A DNA stretch of 22,014 nucleotides from CAZWHE01 sp964633825 (lineage in GTDB: Bacteria > Planctomycetota > B15-G4 > CAYZWU01), in assembly GCA_964633825.1 (NCBI GenBank), contig CAZWHE010000060.1, forward strand, positions 1 to 22,014. Reading direction: 5' to 3'. The translations under genes were made by a program, and so were the position numbers. The notes under the pieces were generated by a model. That model was not told the origin of the DNA. It did not search any database and saw only the letters and a program-made list of their open reading frames with translations. This document shows positions 1-9,137 of the stretch, piece by piece; position 1 is the stretch's first letter, and the number at the start of each line of letters is the position of its first letter.

Positions 1-2
1 GA

Positions 3-107
3 GACACGACGATCCACACCCTCGACGAGGTGCCTGCTGAAGTGAGCGGAGAATGGTGGCAGGCGCACAAGCACAACTTTGCTTTCAGGGGAACAAGGTT
101 TTCTTGA
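3..107 (+). CDS. Possible C-terminal tail of a gene entering from the left edge
   Basis: One plus-strand frame is open from the window edge to a TGA at 105-107 and encodes 34 residues ending in NFAFRGTRFS. The other two plus-strand frames stop near positions 37-45, so this is the only frame that could carry an upstream gene in. The composition (mixed charged and aromatic residues such as EWWQAHKHN) looks like real protein. The tail is too short to assign to a family, and no function is proposed. The stretch from 108 to about 220 holds nothing I can identify. Confidence 0.35.
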   Translation, partial: DTTIHTLDEVPAEVSGEWWQAHKHNFAFRGTRFS

Positions 108-221
108 AAAGCAGAACCTGAAACTGAGTAATCGCCGTGGTCATGCTCTGCTGTACCGGAATTCACCTGATACCTGTTACGAAAACACCGTCATGTTGAC
201 CAACACAAACAGCAGGAGAGG

Positions 222-258
222 CATAAAAATCCCCCCGCCGGCCGGAGCCGGCGGAGGG
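222..258 (-). terminator. Rho-independent terminator of the beta-helix gene
   Basis: Positions 231-242 and 247-258 form a 12-base stem with one mismatch around a 4-base loop (CGGA). Read on the minus strand, the stem is followed at once by ATTTTTATG (222-230), the expected U-tract. It lies 34 bases beyond the stop codon of the minus-strand beta-helix gene. The plus-strand side has no T-run, so it acts in one direction only. The whole element, including the flanking ATAAAAAT and ATGAAAC, recurs almost identically at 4088-4130. Confidence 0.85.
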
Positions 259-292
259 ATGAAACAGTGTCGGAAGTTTGGTCAAAAAACAG

Positions 293-1939
293 TTAGTCCA
301 CTACCGTGAGAACAAGCAGGTTGGTCAGATAGGAACCGACAATGGCCTGCACTCCGTGCTCTTCGCCCGGAACCCAGGATTTGGGAACGATTCCGAAGAG
401 GAACAGCTCGCCTGTGGGCGGGATGTATCCCACAAAGAACTTTCTGTAAGTCGGGAGCAGGTAGAGATCGCCGTGCGCTGTCGACTGGGGCGGTATCTGG
501 ATTCCGGATCCGTGGACGAGCCTGGATATCAGGCCGGGCCATCCCTGGATTCCGAGGCGAACAAAGTTACCGGGCGAGACAACGCCCGATTCGAAATACA
601 GGTACGCTCTCAGCCATGGATCGAAGTCGACGTTGTCGCTGACAGCGTCGCCCTGTCCGGCGGGATTCAGTGTGGCGTGGTAAGGGCCTGTGGCGTGTCC
701 CCACCAGTTGCTCAAGGCGTCGGCCGTGGGGGCCGAGTAGTTGTCGAGCCCGATGGTCGAGTTGGCGAAAATATAACTGTTGCGAACCTTGCCCGCCGCT
801 CCGGCCGAACCGTCGTCCCACAGCTCGATGCCCGTCGACCAGTTGGTGACTTTGCAGTTGAAGATGTCGAGGGTGATATTGTCGCCCGAAACGGCCCAGG
901 CGCCGATGCCGGTTCCATAGCCGGTGGAACCCCCGTCGAAGGTGCTGTCGCTCACGGAGATCGTCGTGTCCCTGCTTCCTCCGCTTCTTGCACCATCTCC
1001 ACTGGGGCTGGCAAGGAGCGTGGGTCCGTTCTGGTCGTCGATGGCGAGACCCCAATAGTTGCCGCTCTGTCCCTGTGAGTTGGGGCCCGCCGTCATGGTG
1101 TTGTTGTCGTAAGCACCGTTCGTGAGGATGTAGTAAACGCCCGTCTGGTTGTCGGCAATGCTGGGGCAGTTGCTGATGTCCACCGTTCCGCCCTCGTAGA
1201 GCAGGATTCCGGTTGCCGTCCAGGTGCCGCCCGTGTAGCAGACGTTGTCCACGATGCAGTTATCCACATAACCCGAAGCACCGTAGCCGAACTGGATCCC
1301 GTTCTGCGCCGTGATCCCGGTCTGGCCGATCCCGATCGTGTCGCAGTCCGTGGCCGAGCCGATGACGTTGGCCCCGTTGAAGACGATCCCGCCTTTCTGG
1401 AACCCGGGAATGTCCACATCATTCAGATCCACGTTCCAATCGGTCCCGTCGTCGTTGTATACATAGACGCCGATACCGTGTTGAGATCCGCTGAAAGGCG
1501 TGTCCTGGATGTCCACGATGTCTAATCCGGTGAGGGTGCCGCCCGAGTTTCTGAATCCGACGCCGATGAACCTGTAGTTGGCATTGCCCAGGCCCTGGCC
1601 GTCGACGGTCACTTCCGTCAGTGTGAGATCACCGCCGTTGATCACGCCGACGATGCATTTGTAGTCGTAGGAAGTCGAAAAAGTTACGTTGAGCACTGCC
1701 GGGGAGATGATATTGGTCAGTCCGATGCCTGCTCCTTCGATGGTGATTCTCTTTCCATCGACGGTGAGCTGTTCCGTGTAATCGTCGGCAGCGACAAGAA
1801 TCAGGTCGTCGTCCAATGCGGCGTCGATCGCAGCCTGGATCGTGGAATAGTCGCCGGGGACATTGAGTGTCGCCCCCTGGGCAATTCCGAGGGTGATAAA
1901 GAAAATGAGAACACTGGTAGCCGCGATTTTTTGAATCAT
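293..1939 (-). CDS. Secreted right-handed beta-helix (pectin-lyase-fold) repeat protein
   Basis: This encodes 548 residues. The start at 1939 is preferred over an in-frame ATG 48 bases upstream because a strong ribosome binding site (AAGGAGGA, about 1944-1952) precedes it and the product then begins with a signal peptide (MIQKIAATSVLIFFITLGIAQG). Residues 26-41 carry the usual opening of secreted beta-helix proteins, NVPGDYSTIQAAIDAA. Asn/Gly-rich strand repeats of the parallel beta-helix type fill the middle. Residues 410-443 hold the SNWWGHATGPYH...DNVDFDPWL motif that typically ends such helices. The last 105 residues are a separate beta-rich tail domain (HGDLYLLP, GVQAIVGSYLTN) like those on many exported proteins of this type. 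The fold is confident. The activity is unknown: carbohydrate binding or lyase action is possible, but no catalytic residues can be assigned. The gene appears monocistronic with its own terminator. Confidence 0.88.
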   Translation of the reverse strand: MIQKIAATSVLIFFITLGIAQGATLNVPGDYSTIQAAIDAALDDDLILVAADDYTEQLTVDGKRITIEGAGIGLTNIISPAVLNVTFSTSYDYKCIVGVINGGDLTLTEVTVDGQGLGNANYRFIGVGFRNSGGTLTGLDIVDIQDTPFSGSQHGIGVYVYNDDGTDWNVDLNDVDIPGFQKGGIVFNGANVIGSATDCDTIGIGQTGITAQNGIQFGYGASGYVDNCIVDNVCYTGGTWTATGILLYEGGTVDISNCPSIADNQTGVYYILTNGAYDNNTMTAGPNSQGQSGNYWGLAIDDQNGPTLLASPSGDGARSGGSRDTTISVSDSTFDGGSTGYGTGIGAWAVSGDNITLDIFNCKVTNWSTGIELWDDGSAGAAGKVRNSYIFANSTIGLDNYSAPTADALSNWWGHATGPYHATLNPAGQGDAVSDNVDFDPWLRAYLYFESGVVSPGNFVRLGIQGWPGLISRLVHGSGIQIPPQSTAHGDLYLLPTYRKFFVGYIPPTGELFLFGIVPKSWVPGEEHGVQAIVGSYLTNLLVLTVVD

Positions 1940-2251
1940 GATGATCCTCCTTTTATTAAAAACTTGATAGACGAGCTGTTTCCTCATCCAGTCCGTTATG
2001 AATGAATACCCTTCTAACCAGGCAGAACGTATCAGGTTTTTCCCACATTATCAAGATAATATGATAAAAAAGCCTTCCGAAGAATTAGGAAACTCAATTC
2101 CTGGCATCAAGCCGAAAGTGATTCAATCCCTCCCGCCATTGACGCCGCGTCCCTCTCCCGGTAATATGCTTGGTTTGGCCACCTGCGGAGAAAAGAGGAT
2201 TTCCGGCGCGGCAGCAGGCGCCGCCGCGTCCCGGAGCCACGAGAAAGAGCC
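1940..2251. promoter_or_regulatory. Divergent intergenic region between beta-helix gene and bipA
   Basis: This 312-base spacer separates two divergent genes and must hold the promoters of both. The part from about 1950 to 2110 is clearly AT-richer than its surroundings. It contains an inverted pair TTATCA (2048-2053) and TGATAA (2062-2067), overlapping a plus-strand TATGAT (2060-2065) that could be a -10 box, but no convincing -35 hexamer lies upstream. The 11-mer AGGTTTTTCCC at 2034-2044 recurs upstream of the protease operon. No small gene is evident, and exact transcription starts cannot be given. Confidence 0.4.
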
Positions 2252-4066
<1,815 letters not shown>

Positions 4067-4087
4067 ACTATCGATGCCGAGTAGGGG

Positions 4088-4123
4088 ATAAAAATCCCCC
4101 CGCGGGCCGGAACCGGCGGGGGG
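4088..4123 (-). terminator. Rho-independent terminator of the protease operon
   Basis: A G+C-only hairpin, CCCCCC (4096-4101) pairing with GGGGGG (4118-4123) and an inner CCGG/CCGG pairing with a small bulge, is followed on the minus strand by ATTTTTAT (4088-4095). It lies 24 bases beyond the stop of the papain-like gene. bipA converges on it, but the plus-strand side lacks a T-run, so termination serves the minus strand. Sequence and flanks closely match the terminator at 222-258. Confidence 0.82.
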
Positions 4124-4147
4124 AATGAAACATCCGAAATAACCGGG

Positions 4148-6709
4148 TTAAAGCGTCAGGTCGATGGAAACAGGGTTCGACACGAAGTCGTAACTCCCCG
4201 TCAGAGTGAAGGCGAAGCTGAGCGTCAGGCCCGCATACTGCGGGTCGAAGGGACCCTGCGTACCGAACAGCGCCGCTCCTCCTCCTCCGCTGTCGAGAAA
4301 GTCCTGAAAATTCAGGAACATCGCCGTGTTGACGTGATTGTAGATGAAGAGCGTCACCCAGTCCTTGTTGATGGGAAGGACCTTGCCGCCCGGCAGTGTC
4401 AGCCCGGGGTCGGTGCCCGACATGCCGCCCACCACGAGGTACTCCCGTCCGGCGTAAGCGCTGCCGGCGTCGAGCGAGAGGGTGATGTCGCCTCCCGCTG
4501 CGGCGGAAAGGGTGTAGGCGTCGGCCCAGAGGCTCGGTGAGTAATTCAGCCCTTTCATCACAAAGGCGTCGAGGCCGGCCTCGGTGACCGAGTTGTTCGG
4601 GTTGTCCGCCGCGCTGAAACGCACCTTCATCTGCGCCGTGGGCGTCGTGTAATCGGTGACCCGGAAGCTGCCCGGCATCCAGGCGGGAGCGTGCGAGACC
4701 TGCTCCACCATGACCCAGCTGCTGCCGTTGTCGTTCGAGACCTCGACGGAGAAGAGATCGTCCCCGTCGTCGTTGTAGAACCAGCGGTAAAATCCCACCT
4801 CGGCCGAGTCGCTGGCCGAGAGGTCGATCGTCGGCGAGATCATTCGCGTCGGCCCGCCGTCCACGTCGGAGTTGCCGTCCGCATTGTCGGTGACGTAACA
4901 GTTGCCGGAGCCGTCGAAATCGGTCGGCGGGTCGCCCCTGTCGCCGCCGCCCGCCGGGATGCCCCGCTCCCATGGGCCGTCGGAGAGGTTGATGTTTTCC
5001 ACCGTCCAGCCGAGGTCGGCCTCGAAGTCGTCCTCCATGAGCGTCTCCACGAAACAGACCTCGAAGGAATAGACGTCGGCCGGGGCGGTTGCCGGGGATG
5101 TGATCGTCGTCCCGCCGTCGCCCTGGGCGCTGAAAAAGAACTCGGGCTCGTCGCCGGGCGCCGTGTTGGGAAGCGAGGCTCCGAAGAGGTCGCCGCCCGA
5201 GGACGCCAGGTCGATCTCCGTATAGGGGTCATTGGAGTCGAACCGGTAGTGAAGCTTTCCCGTGCCGGCCGTGTAGTTCTCGTAGCCCGACGTGATTTTA
5301 ATGGTCGTGTCCGTCTCCGGGCCGGGGGGAAGGTAGCCGCCGGGAAGGCCGCTCGGAAAGGAGAGGCGGAGGGCGGGCACGTCGGTGGCCAGGGCCTTGA
5401 TGCAGAAGTTGGCCGTGTCGTTGAAGGAGTAGAGGTCCTGCCAGGCCGCGCCGTCGAAGTAGTAGCTCTCGCCCGGGCTGGCCGACGACTCAACGATAAC
5501 GCGGTAGGACGCTCCGAGCAGGACCGGAACGTCCGATGTCCGGTCGTAAGGATGTCCGCCCGAGGAAAACTCGACGTAGACGTAGAAATCGTCGCCCCCT
5601 GTGAACATGAGCGGCGTGGTGAGATCGATCGTGTGAAATCCCGTGTACGTGAGGAAGCCCGTTTGTGAAGCGAGCTCGTTCAGCAGCTGGCCGCTCGAAA
5701 AGTCGTCGTAGATCTTGACCGTCCAGGTCACGTCGTCGTCGGCCGTGAAAAAGCTCACCGCTTCGATCTGCTCCACTCCCGTGGTTCCGCCCGTGGTGGT
5801 GAACGCGTTGAACGCCATGGACGCGTCCGCCTTCGTGTCGCGCCACCCGTGGTAGTCGTGGTAGTAGATGTTGTCATAGGCCATGGGCTCCACGTTCTGG
5901 AAGGAGATGGCGCCCATTTCGGGATGCTGGCAGCAGTGCTTGTCGTAGTAGGAGATCCAGAAATAGCCGCCATTGCCCCAGTCCGATCCCCAGCTGTTCT
6001 TGCAGAGCCACGCGCCGGGAAGGGGAGCCTGGGTGCTCTTGTTGTCGTCCCAGCCGATGATGGCGATGGCGTGGTTCGGATCGTAAGAGCTGCCCGGCGG
6101 CTGGTAGTGCTCGTAGTTTCCCGACATGAACGAGCCGTCGTAGCACATGCAGGTCCCCAGGACCCCCTCGGACATGATCTTGTTCTTGATCGTGTCGATG
6201 TTGGAGAGGTTGGTCTCGGCAACGAACCACTCGATGTCGCGCGCGTAGTAATAATGGTAGGAGGGGTCCGACCGCGCGGGCGGCGTGCTGTACGACTGGC
6301 CGTCCATGTCGCGCACCGCGCCTTCGCCCCGGGTGAGGTAGGCCGACGTGACCCGGTAATCGCCGCCCTGGTGAACGGTCAATCCGCCGCCCGTGGGGGG
6401 ATCGGTGTCGTCGTTGTTGTGCTGGTTGAAACCGTTCCACCAGTCGAGATGGTACTCGGCCAGGTTGGGCTCGCCGAGCTCGCCCGCCGCGGTCCAGGCG
6501 TCGGTCATGAGGAGGTTTCCCTCGGCTGCGGCCATGGCCCCGAAGGTCCAGCAGGTCCCTCCTTCCTGCGATTTGACGGTGGTCACGTAGTTGACTCCGT
6601 TCACGTCGCGCAAGTCGAATGAGCCGGGCGGGTCCGCGGCGATGGCGATCCCGGCTGCAAGGAAAGATGCGGCCAGAACGAATCCCGCTGCAATACATCT
6701 CTTTTTCAT
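4148..6709 (-). CDS. Secreted papain-family (C1) cysteine peptidase with lectin-like, jelly-roll and tail domains
   Basis: This is an 853-residue exported protease. A signal peptide (about 1-25, ending AAGIAIAA) leads directly into the catalytic domain without the inhibitory I29 propeptide of classical papains. Active-site residues are visible: Gln48 and Cys53 in SQEGGTCWTF, His213 in PNHAIAIIGW, and Asn238 in LCKNSWGSDWGNGGYFWISY. Residues 275-442 resemble the lectin-like domain that follows C1 domains in bacterial surface proteases. Residues 555-716 form a jelly-roll-type module (EDDFEADLGWTVEN, WERGIPAGGGDRGDPPTDFD, RFSAADNPNNSVTEAGLDAF) common in secreted proteins. The last 120 or so residues form a tail domain. 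A strong ribosome binding site (GAGGAGGAAA) precedes the ATG. The gene lies 35 bases downstream of the C25 peptidase gene on the same strand, so the two are probably one operon. It likely digests extracellular protein while attached to glycan or cell surface; that role is inferred. Confidence 0.93.
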   Translation of the reverse strand: MKKRCIAAGFVLAASFLAAGIAIAADPPGSFDLRDVNGVNYVTTVKSQEGGTCWTFGAMAAAEGNLLMTDAWTAAGELGEPNLAEYHLDWWNGFNQHNNDDTDPPTGGGLTVHQGGDYRVTSAYLTRGEGAVRDMDGQSYSTPPARSDPSYHYYYARDIEWFVAETNLSNIDTIKNKIMSEGVLGTCMCYDGSFMSGNYEHYQPPGSSYDPNHAIAIIGWDDNKSTQAPLPGAWLCKNSWGSDWGNGGYFWISYYDKHCCQHPEMGAISFQNVEPMAYDNIYYHDYHGWRDTKADASMAFNAFTTTGGTTGVEQIEAVSFFTADDDVTWTVKIYDDFSSGQLLNELASQTGFLTYTGFHTIDLTTPLMFTGGDDFYVYVEFSSGGHPYDRTSDVPVLLGASYRVIVESSASPGESYYFDGAAWQDLYSFNDTANFCIKALATDVPALRLSFPSGLPGGYLPPGPETDTTIKITSGYENYTAGTGKLHYRFDSNDPYTEIDLASSGGDLFGASLPNTAPGDEPEFFFSAQGDGGTTITSPATAPADVYSFEVCFVETLMEDDFEADLGWTVENINLSDGPWERGIPAGGGDRGDPPTDFDGSGNCYVTDNADGNSDVDGGPTRMISPTIDLSASDSAEVGFYRWFYNDDGDDLFSVEVSNDNGSSWVMVEQVSHAPAWMPGSFRVTDYTTPTAQMKVRFSAADNPNNSVTEAGLDAFVMKGLNYSPSLWADAYTLSAAAGGDITLSLDAGSAYAGREYLVVGGMSGTDPGLTLPGGKVLPINKDWVTLFIYNHVNTAMFLNFQDFLDSGGGGAALFGTQGPFDPQYAGLTLSFAFTLTGSYDFVSNPVSIDLTL

Positions 6710-6744
6710 GGTTTCCTCCTCACATCCATTCTATTCGAAACGCG

Positions 6745-8865
6745 TCAATTAACGGTCAGGTTGAAAGTGTCGGAATAGGTCAACTCGTAAGTGTTGTTCA
6801 GTTCATCGACGGCAAAGGTGAAATTGAACTGGCCCGCCGGGAGGGACGAACCCTGATAAAGCGGATAGTCCGTGAAAGAGACGAGGGGGCCGGCATAAGT
6901 CCGGAGCGGATTGATCATCGATTTTTTCCAGACAGGGGGCACGTACCAGTACATTCCCGAAGGCGCATACACGGAGATCCACCAGTCGCACGAGACCCCT
7001 TCGAAGCTCCCGGGATCGAGCCCGAGGGTGATGGAGACGGGCGTTCCGAGTGGGACGCTCAGCGGACCGTCCACGCCGTTGACCTTGATGTCGGGGAGGG
7101 GAATGCTCACGCCGCCCCCTTCGATCACCTCCATGGCGGGATCGCCCATCAGGTTGTACATCTCGTAGTAACAGCGCCGCATCCCCTGGGTGCCGCCCCA
7201 GTCGAGATAGAGTTCGTACTGGCCGTAATCGATCATGGCGCCGATGCGGCCGTGACCGTGGTTGAAACAGCCCCTGAAGATGTTTTTTTCCAGGGCGCCG
7301 TCCGGTCCCCAATAAGACCAGGACGATGCGCCGAAAAATGAAGTGGCGCCGCGATCGTCGCGCACCCAGGTCTCGCCGAAGCACTCCGATCTCGTGTACT
7401 TGCCCGTCATGCAGGCGAAGCTGATCACAAAGGGGTAGATCGAGTTCGTTAAAGCGCGGACATTGCTCTGGTTGAAGAAAGGGCCGTCGTCCCAGGAGGT
7501 GCTGCTGCCGTGTCCGGCGTAACATCCGATCGAACGGCCGTCGTTGAATGCGTTTTTCACCTGAAGAGTTGTAGCGCCGTAGGTGTGGCAGTAGAGCTTG
7601 TCCGAGGTCCAGTTGTCAAAGTCGAGATAGTTTTCGATCACAAAGTCGTGCATGCCCTCGTTGAGGCTCCATCCGTCTTCTCCCGCCATGAAGACGGCTT
7701 TTTTCGTGACGTTCGTCGCCATGGCCAGGACCTTGTCGCAGAGGCTGTCGAGATGGCCGCTCGTTCTCACCGGGAACCGGCCGCGCGTGATGTCGGGGAC
7801 GTAGTCGCTCCCGTCGACGCAGGCGTAATCGAGGTCGGTGGGCGGGTTGTCCGTGCCCTGGCCCGTCCAGTGGGGGATCGTGTCGGTGTCGCCGATGAGA
7901 AGGAGATATTCGGGGACGGGCGTCCAAGTGTTGTAAGCGTTTTCGATGTAGCTCTTGATGTTCGACGCGCTCGAGCCCGTCGTGTTCGTGTCCACGAGGG
8001 TGACGTCGAAGCCCTGCGCCGTTCTCAGGGCGATCAGGTCCTGCAGCTTGGAGCTGCCCGCGAAAGCGGGATCGGCGATCATGAGGTATCCCGTTCCCCG
8101 CGCGCCTCTTCCCTTCCCCAGGATGTCGGCTTCGAAAAGAGCGCCGTTCAAGACGGTGTCGTGAATCAGCCTGTCCGAGTGGGGAGTGTTGTGGCGCCGG
8201 AGGATGCGGGCCGTTTTCTCCATGTCGGCTCCGCGAAAGAGGATCTTCAGGCGGGCCGACAGGAGAACCCGGATCGATCCCGAGGAGGGGTTGTACCGCA
8301 CGGGTGAGAGCTCGACGATCTCGAGACGGCGCCCGCGCATGATCGCCTCATCGACAAGGCGGGCCGTCTCCGTTGGGAGGTAGGAATCGACCCGGTATGC
8401 GGCCTCGTCGATCACGAAAGGAGCTTTCTCGAGCGCGCCTTCTCTTTTCGGAACCGGCGCCTGTACGGGGACAATCCTGTGATCGATTCCGAGCTCGGCC
8501 GGGCTGAGCTCGCGCCAGACCGTATCGGAGAGAACGAGCTCGCACGCTGCATCCCGTGGTATTTCGAGAAACTCGCGGATCACGGGGAGCCGGGGCCGGC
8601 CGATCTCGGCCGTCCAGACGCATCCCTCGAAGGAGAGAAGGGTGAAGGTCTCGCCCTTCCCGATCACGTCCGTTCGATCGAGGGAACGGACGGCGAGCGC
8701 CATCTCGATTCCGTCGGCATCCGACCTCATCACCGTAAGGAGGGGTGTGCGCGATCCCCCTTCTTCGAGGACAATCTGATCCTGTCCCGATGCAAATGCG
8801 CCGGGCTCTGATAAAAGGAGTACCGCGATAAAAAGTGGAATGACCTTCAGGTTGCAGAATGGCAT
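6745..8865 (-). CDS. Gingipain-type (C25) cysteine peptidase, secreted
   Basis: This encodes 706 residues. The ATG at 8865 is chosen because GGAG (8873-8876) lies 7 bases upstream and the product then opens with a clean signal peptide (MPFCNLKVIPLFIAVLLLSEPGAFA). Earlier in-frame TTG/ATG codons at 8878-8886 lack such a site. Residues 30-240 correspond to a C25-type propeptide region. The catalytic domain (about 255-585) contains the His in CYAGHGS (His452) and the Cys in VISFACMTG (Cys485), the catalytic pair of gingipains, plus LLIGDTDTIPH, DYVPDITRGRFPVRT and the closing NLMGDPAMEV. The last 110 residues are an Ig-like beta domain (CDWWISVYAPSGMYWYVP) seen on other exported proteins. No C-terminal sorting signal of Bacteroidetes type IX secretion is evident. 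It is the first gene of the operon with the papain-like peptidase. Cleavage specificity cannot be read from the sequence. Confidence 0.92.
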   Translation of the reverse strand: MPFCNLKVIPLFIAVLLLSEPGAFASGQDQIVLEEGGSRTPLLTVMRSDADGIEMALAVRSLDRTDVIGKGETFTLLSFEGCVWTAEIGRPRLPVIREFLEIPRDAACELVLSDTVWRELSPAELGIDHRIVPVQAPVPKREGALEKAPFVIDEAAYRVDSYLPTETARLVDEAIMRGRRLEIVELSPVRYNPSSGSIRVLLSARLKILFRGADMEKTARILRRHNTPHSDRLIHDTVLNGALFEADILGKGRGARGTGYLMIADPAFAGSSKLQDLIALRTAQGFDVTLVDTNTTGSSASNIKSYIENAYNTWTPVPEYLLLIGDTDTIPHWTGQGTDNPPTDLDYACVDGSDYVPDITRGRFPVRTSGHLDSLCDKVLAMATNVTKKAVFMAGEDGWSLNEGMHDFVIENYLDFDNWTSDKLYCHTYGATTLQVKNAFNDGRSIGCYAGHGSSTSWDDGPFFNQSNVRALTNSIYPFVISFACMTGKYTRSECFGETWVRDDRGATSFFGASSWSYWGPDGALEKNIFRGCFNHGHGRIGAMIDYGQYELYLDWGGTQGMRRCYYEMYNLMGDPAMEVIEGGGVSIPLPDIKVNGVDGPLSVPLGTPVSITLGLDPGSFEGVSCDWWISVYAPSGMYWYVPPVWKKSMINPLRTYAGPLVSFTDYPLYQGSSLPAGQFNFTFAVDELNNTYELTYSDTFNLTVN

Positions 8866-9137
8866 GGCGTGTCTCCGCATCATCAATTCGGGACAGGATG
8901 AACGCCGTTATCAGGCAAACCGGCGCTTTTTAATATCATATCAAAAAAAGTCGAATCTTGGCATGAAAAAGAGGTTTTTCCCGGAGCGGATAAATCAAGA
9001 TTGCCCTTTTGAACATGGCTTATTCCGATGTTGGGTAAGCATTTCGTGCTTGATGCAACACCGGGTTCAACGTATGTCTATTCAATCGATCGACAGCAAC
9101 AAGAGACCATGCCTGAAACGATTGAGGATCCGCTTCA
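8866..9137. promoter_or_regulatory. Divergent spacer upstream of protease operon and of the 9138 gene
   Basis: This 272-base spacer is AT-rich between about 8925 and 9030. Read on the minus strand it contains GATATGATATTAAAA (about 8929-8943), a plausible -10 region for the protease operon, without a clear -35. The 11-mer AGGTTTTTCCC (8972-8982) followed by ATCAAGAT (8994-9001) repeats the arrangement seen at 2034-2057 upstream of the beta-helix gene. No gene or terminator is visible in it. Confidence 0.35.

Noticed and set aside
278..1078. Plus-strand open frame opposite the beta-helix gene
   Set aside because: No domain and no ribosome binding site. The minus strand has a signal peptide, beta-helix repeats and a terminator.
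6745..7100. Type IX secretion C-terminal domain on the gingipain-like protein
   Set aside because: The end is an Ig-like domain finishing TFNLTVN. The usual short Lys/Gly-rich type IX sorting pattern is not present.
8866..8886. Earlier TTG/ATG starts for the C25 peptidase
   Set aside because: They overlap the GGAG that serves the ATG at 8865 and have no ribosome binding site of their own.
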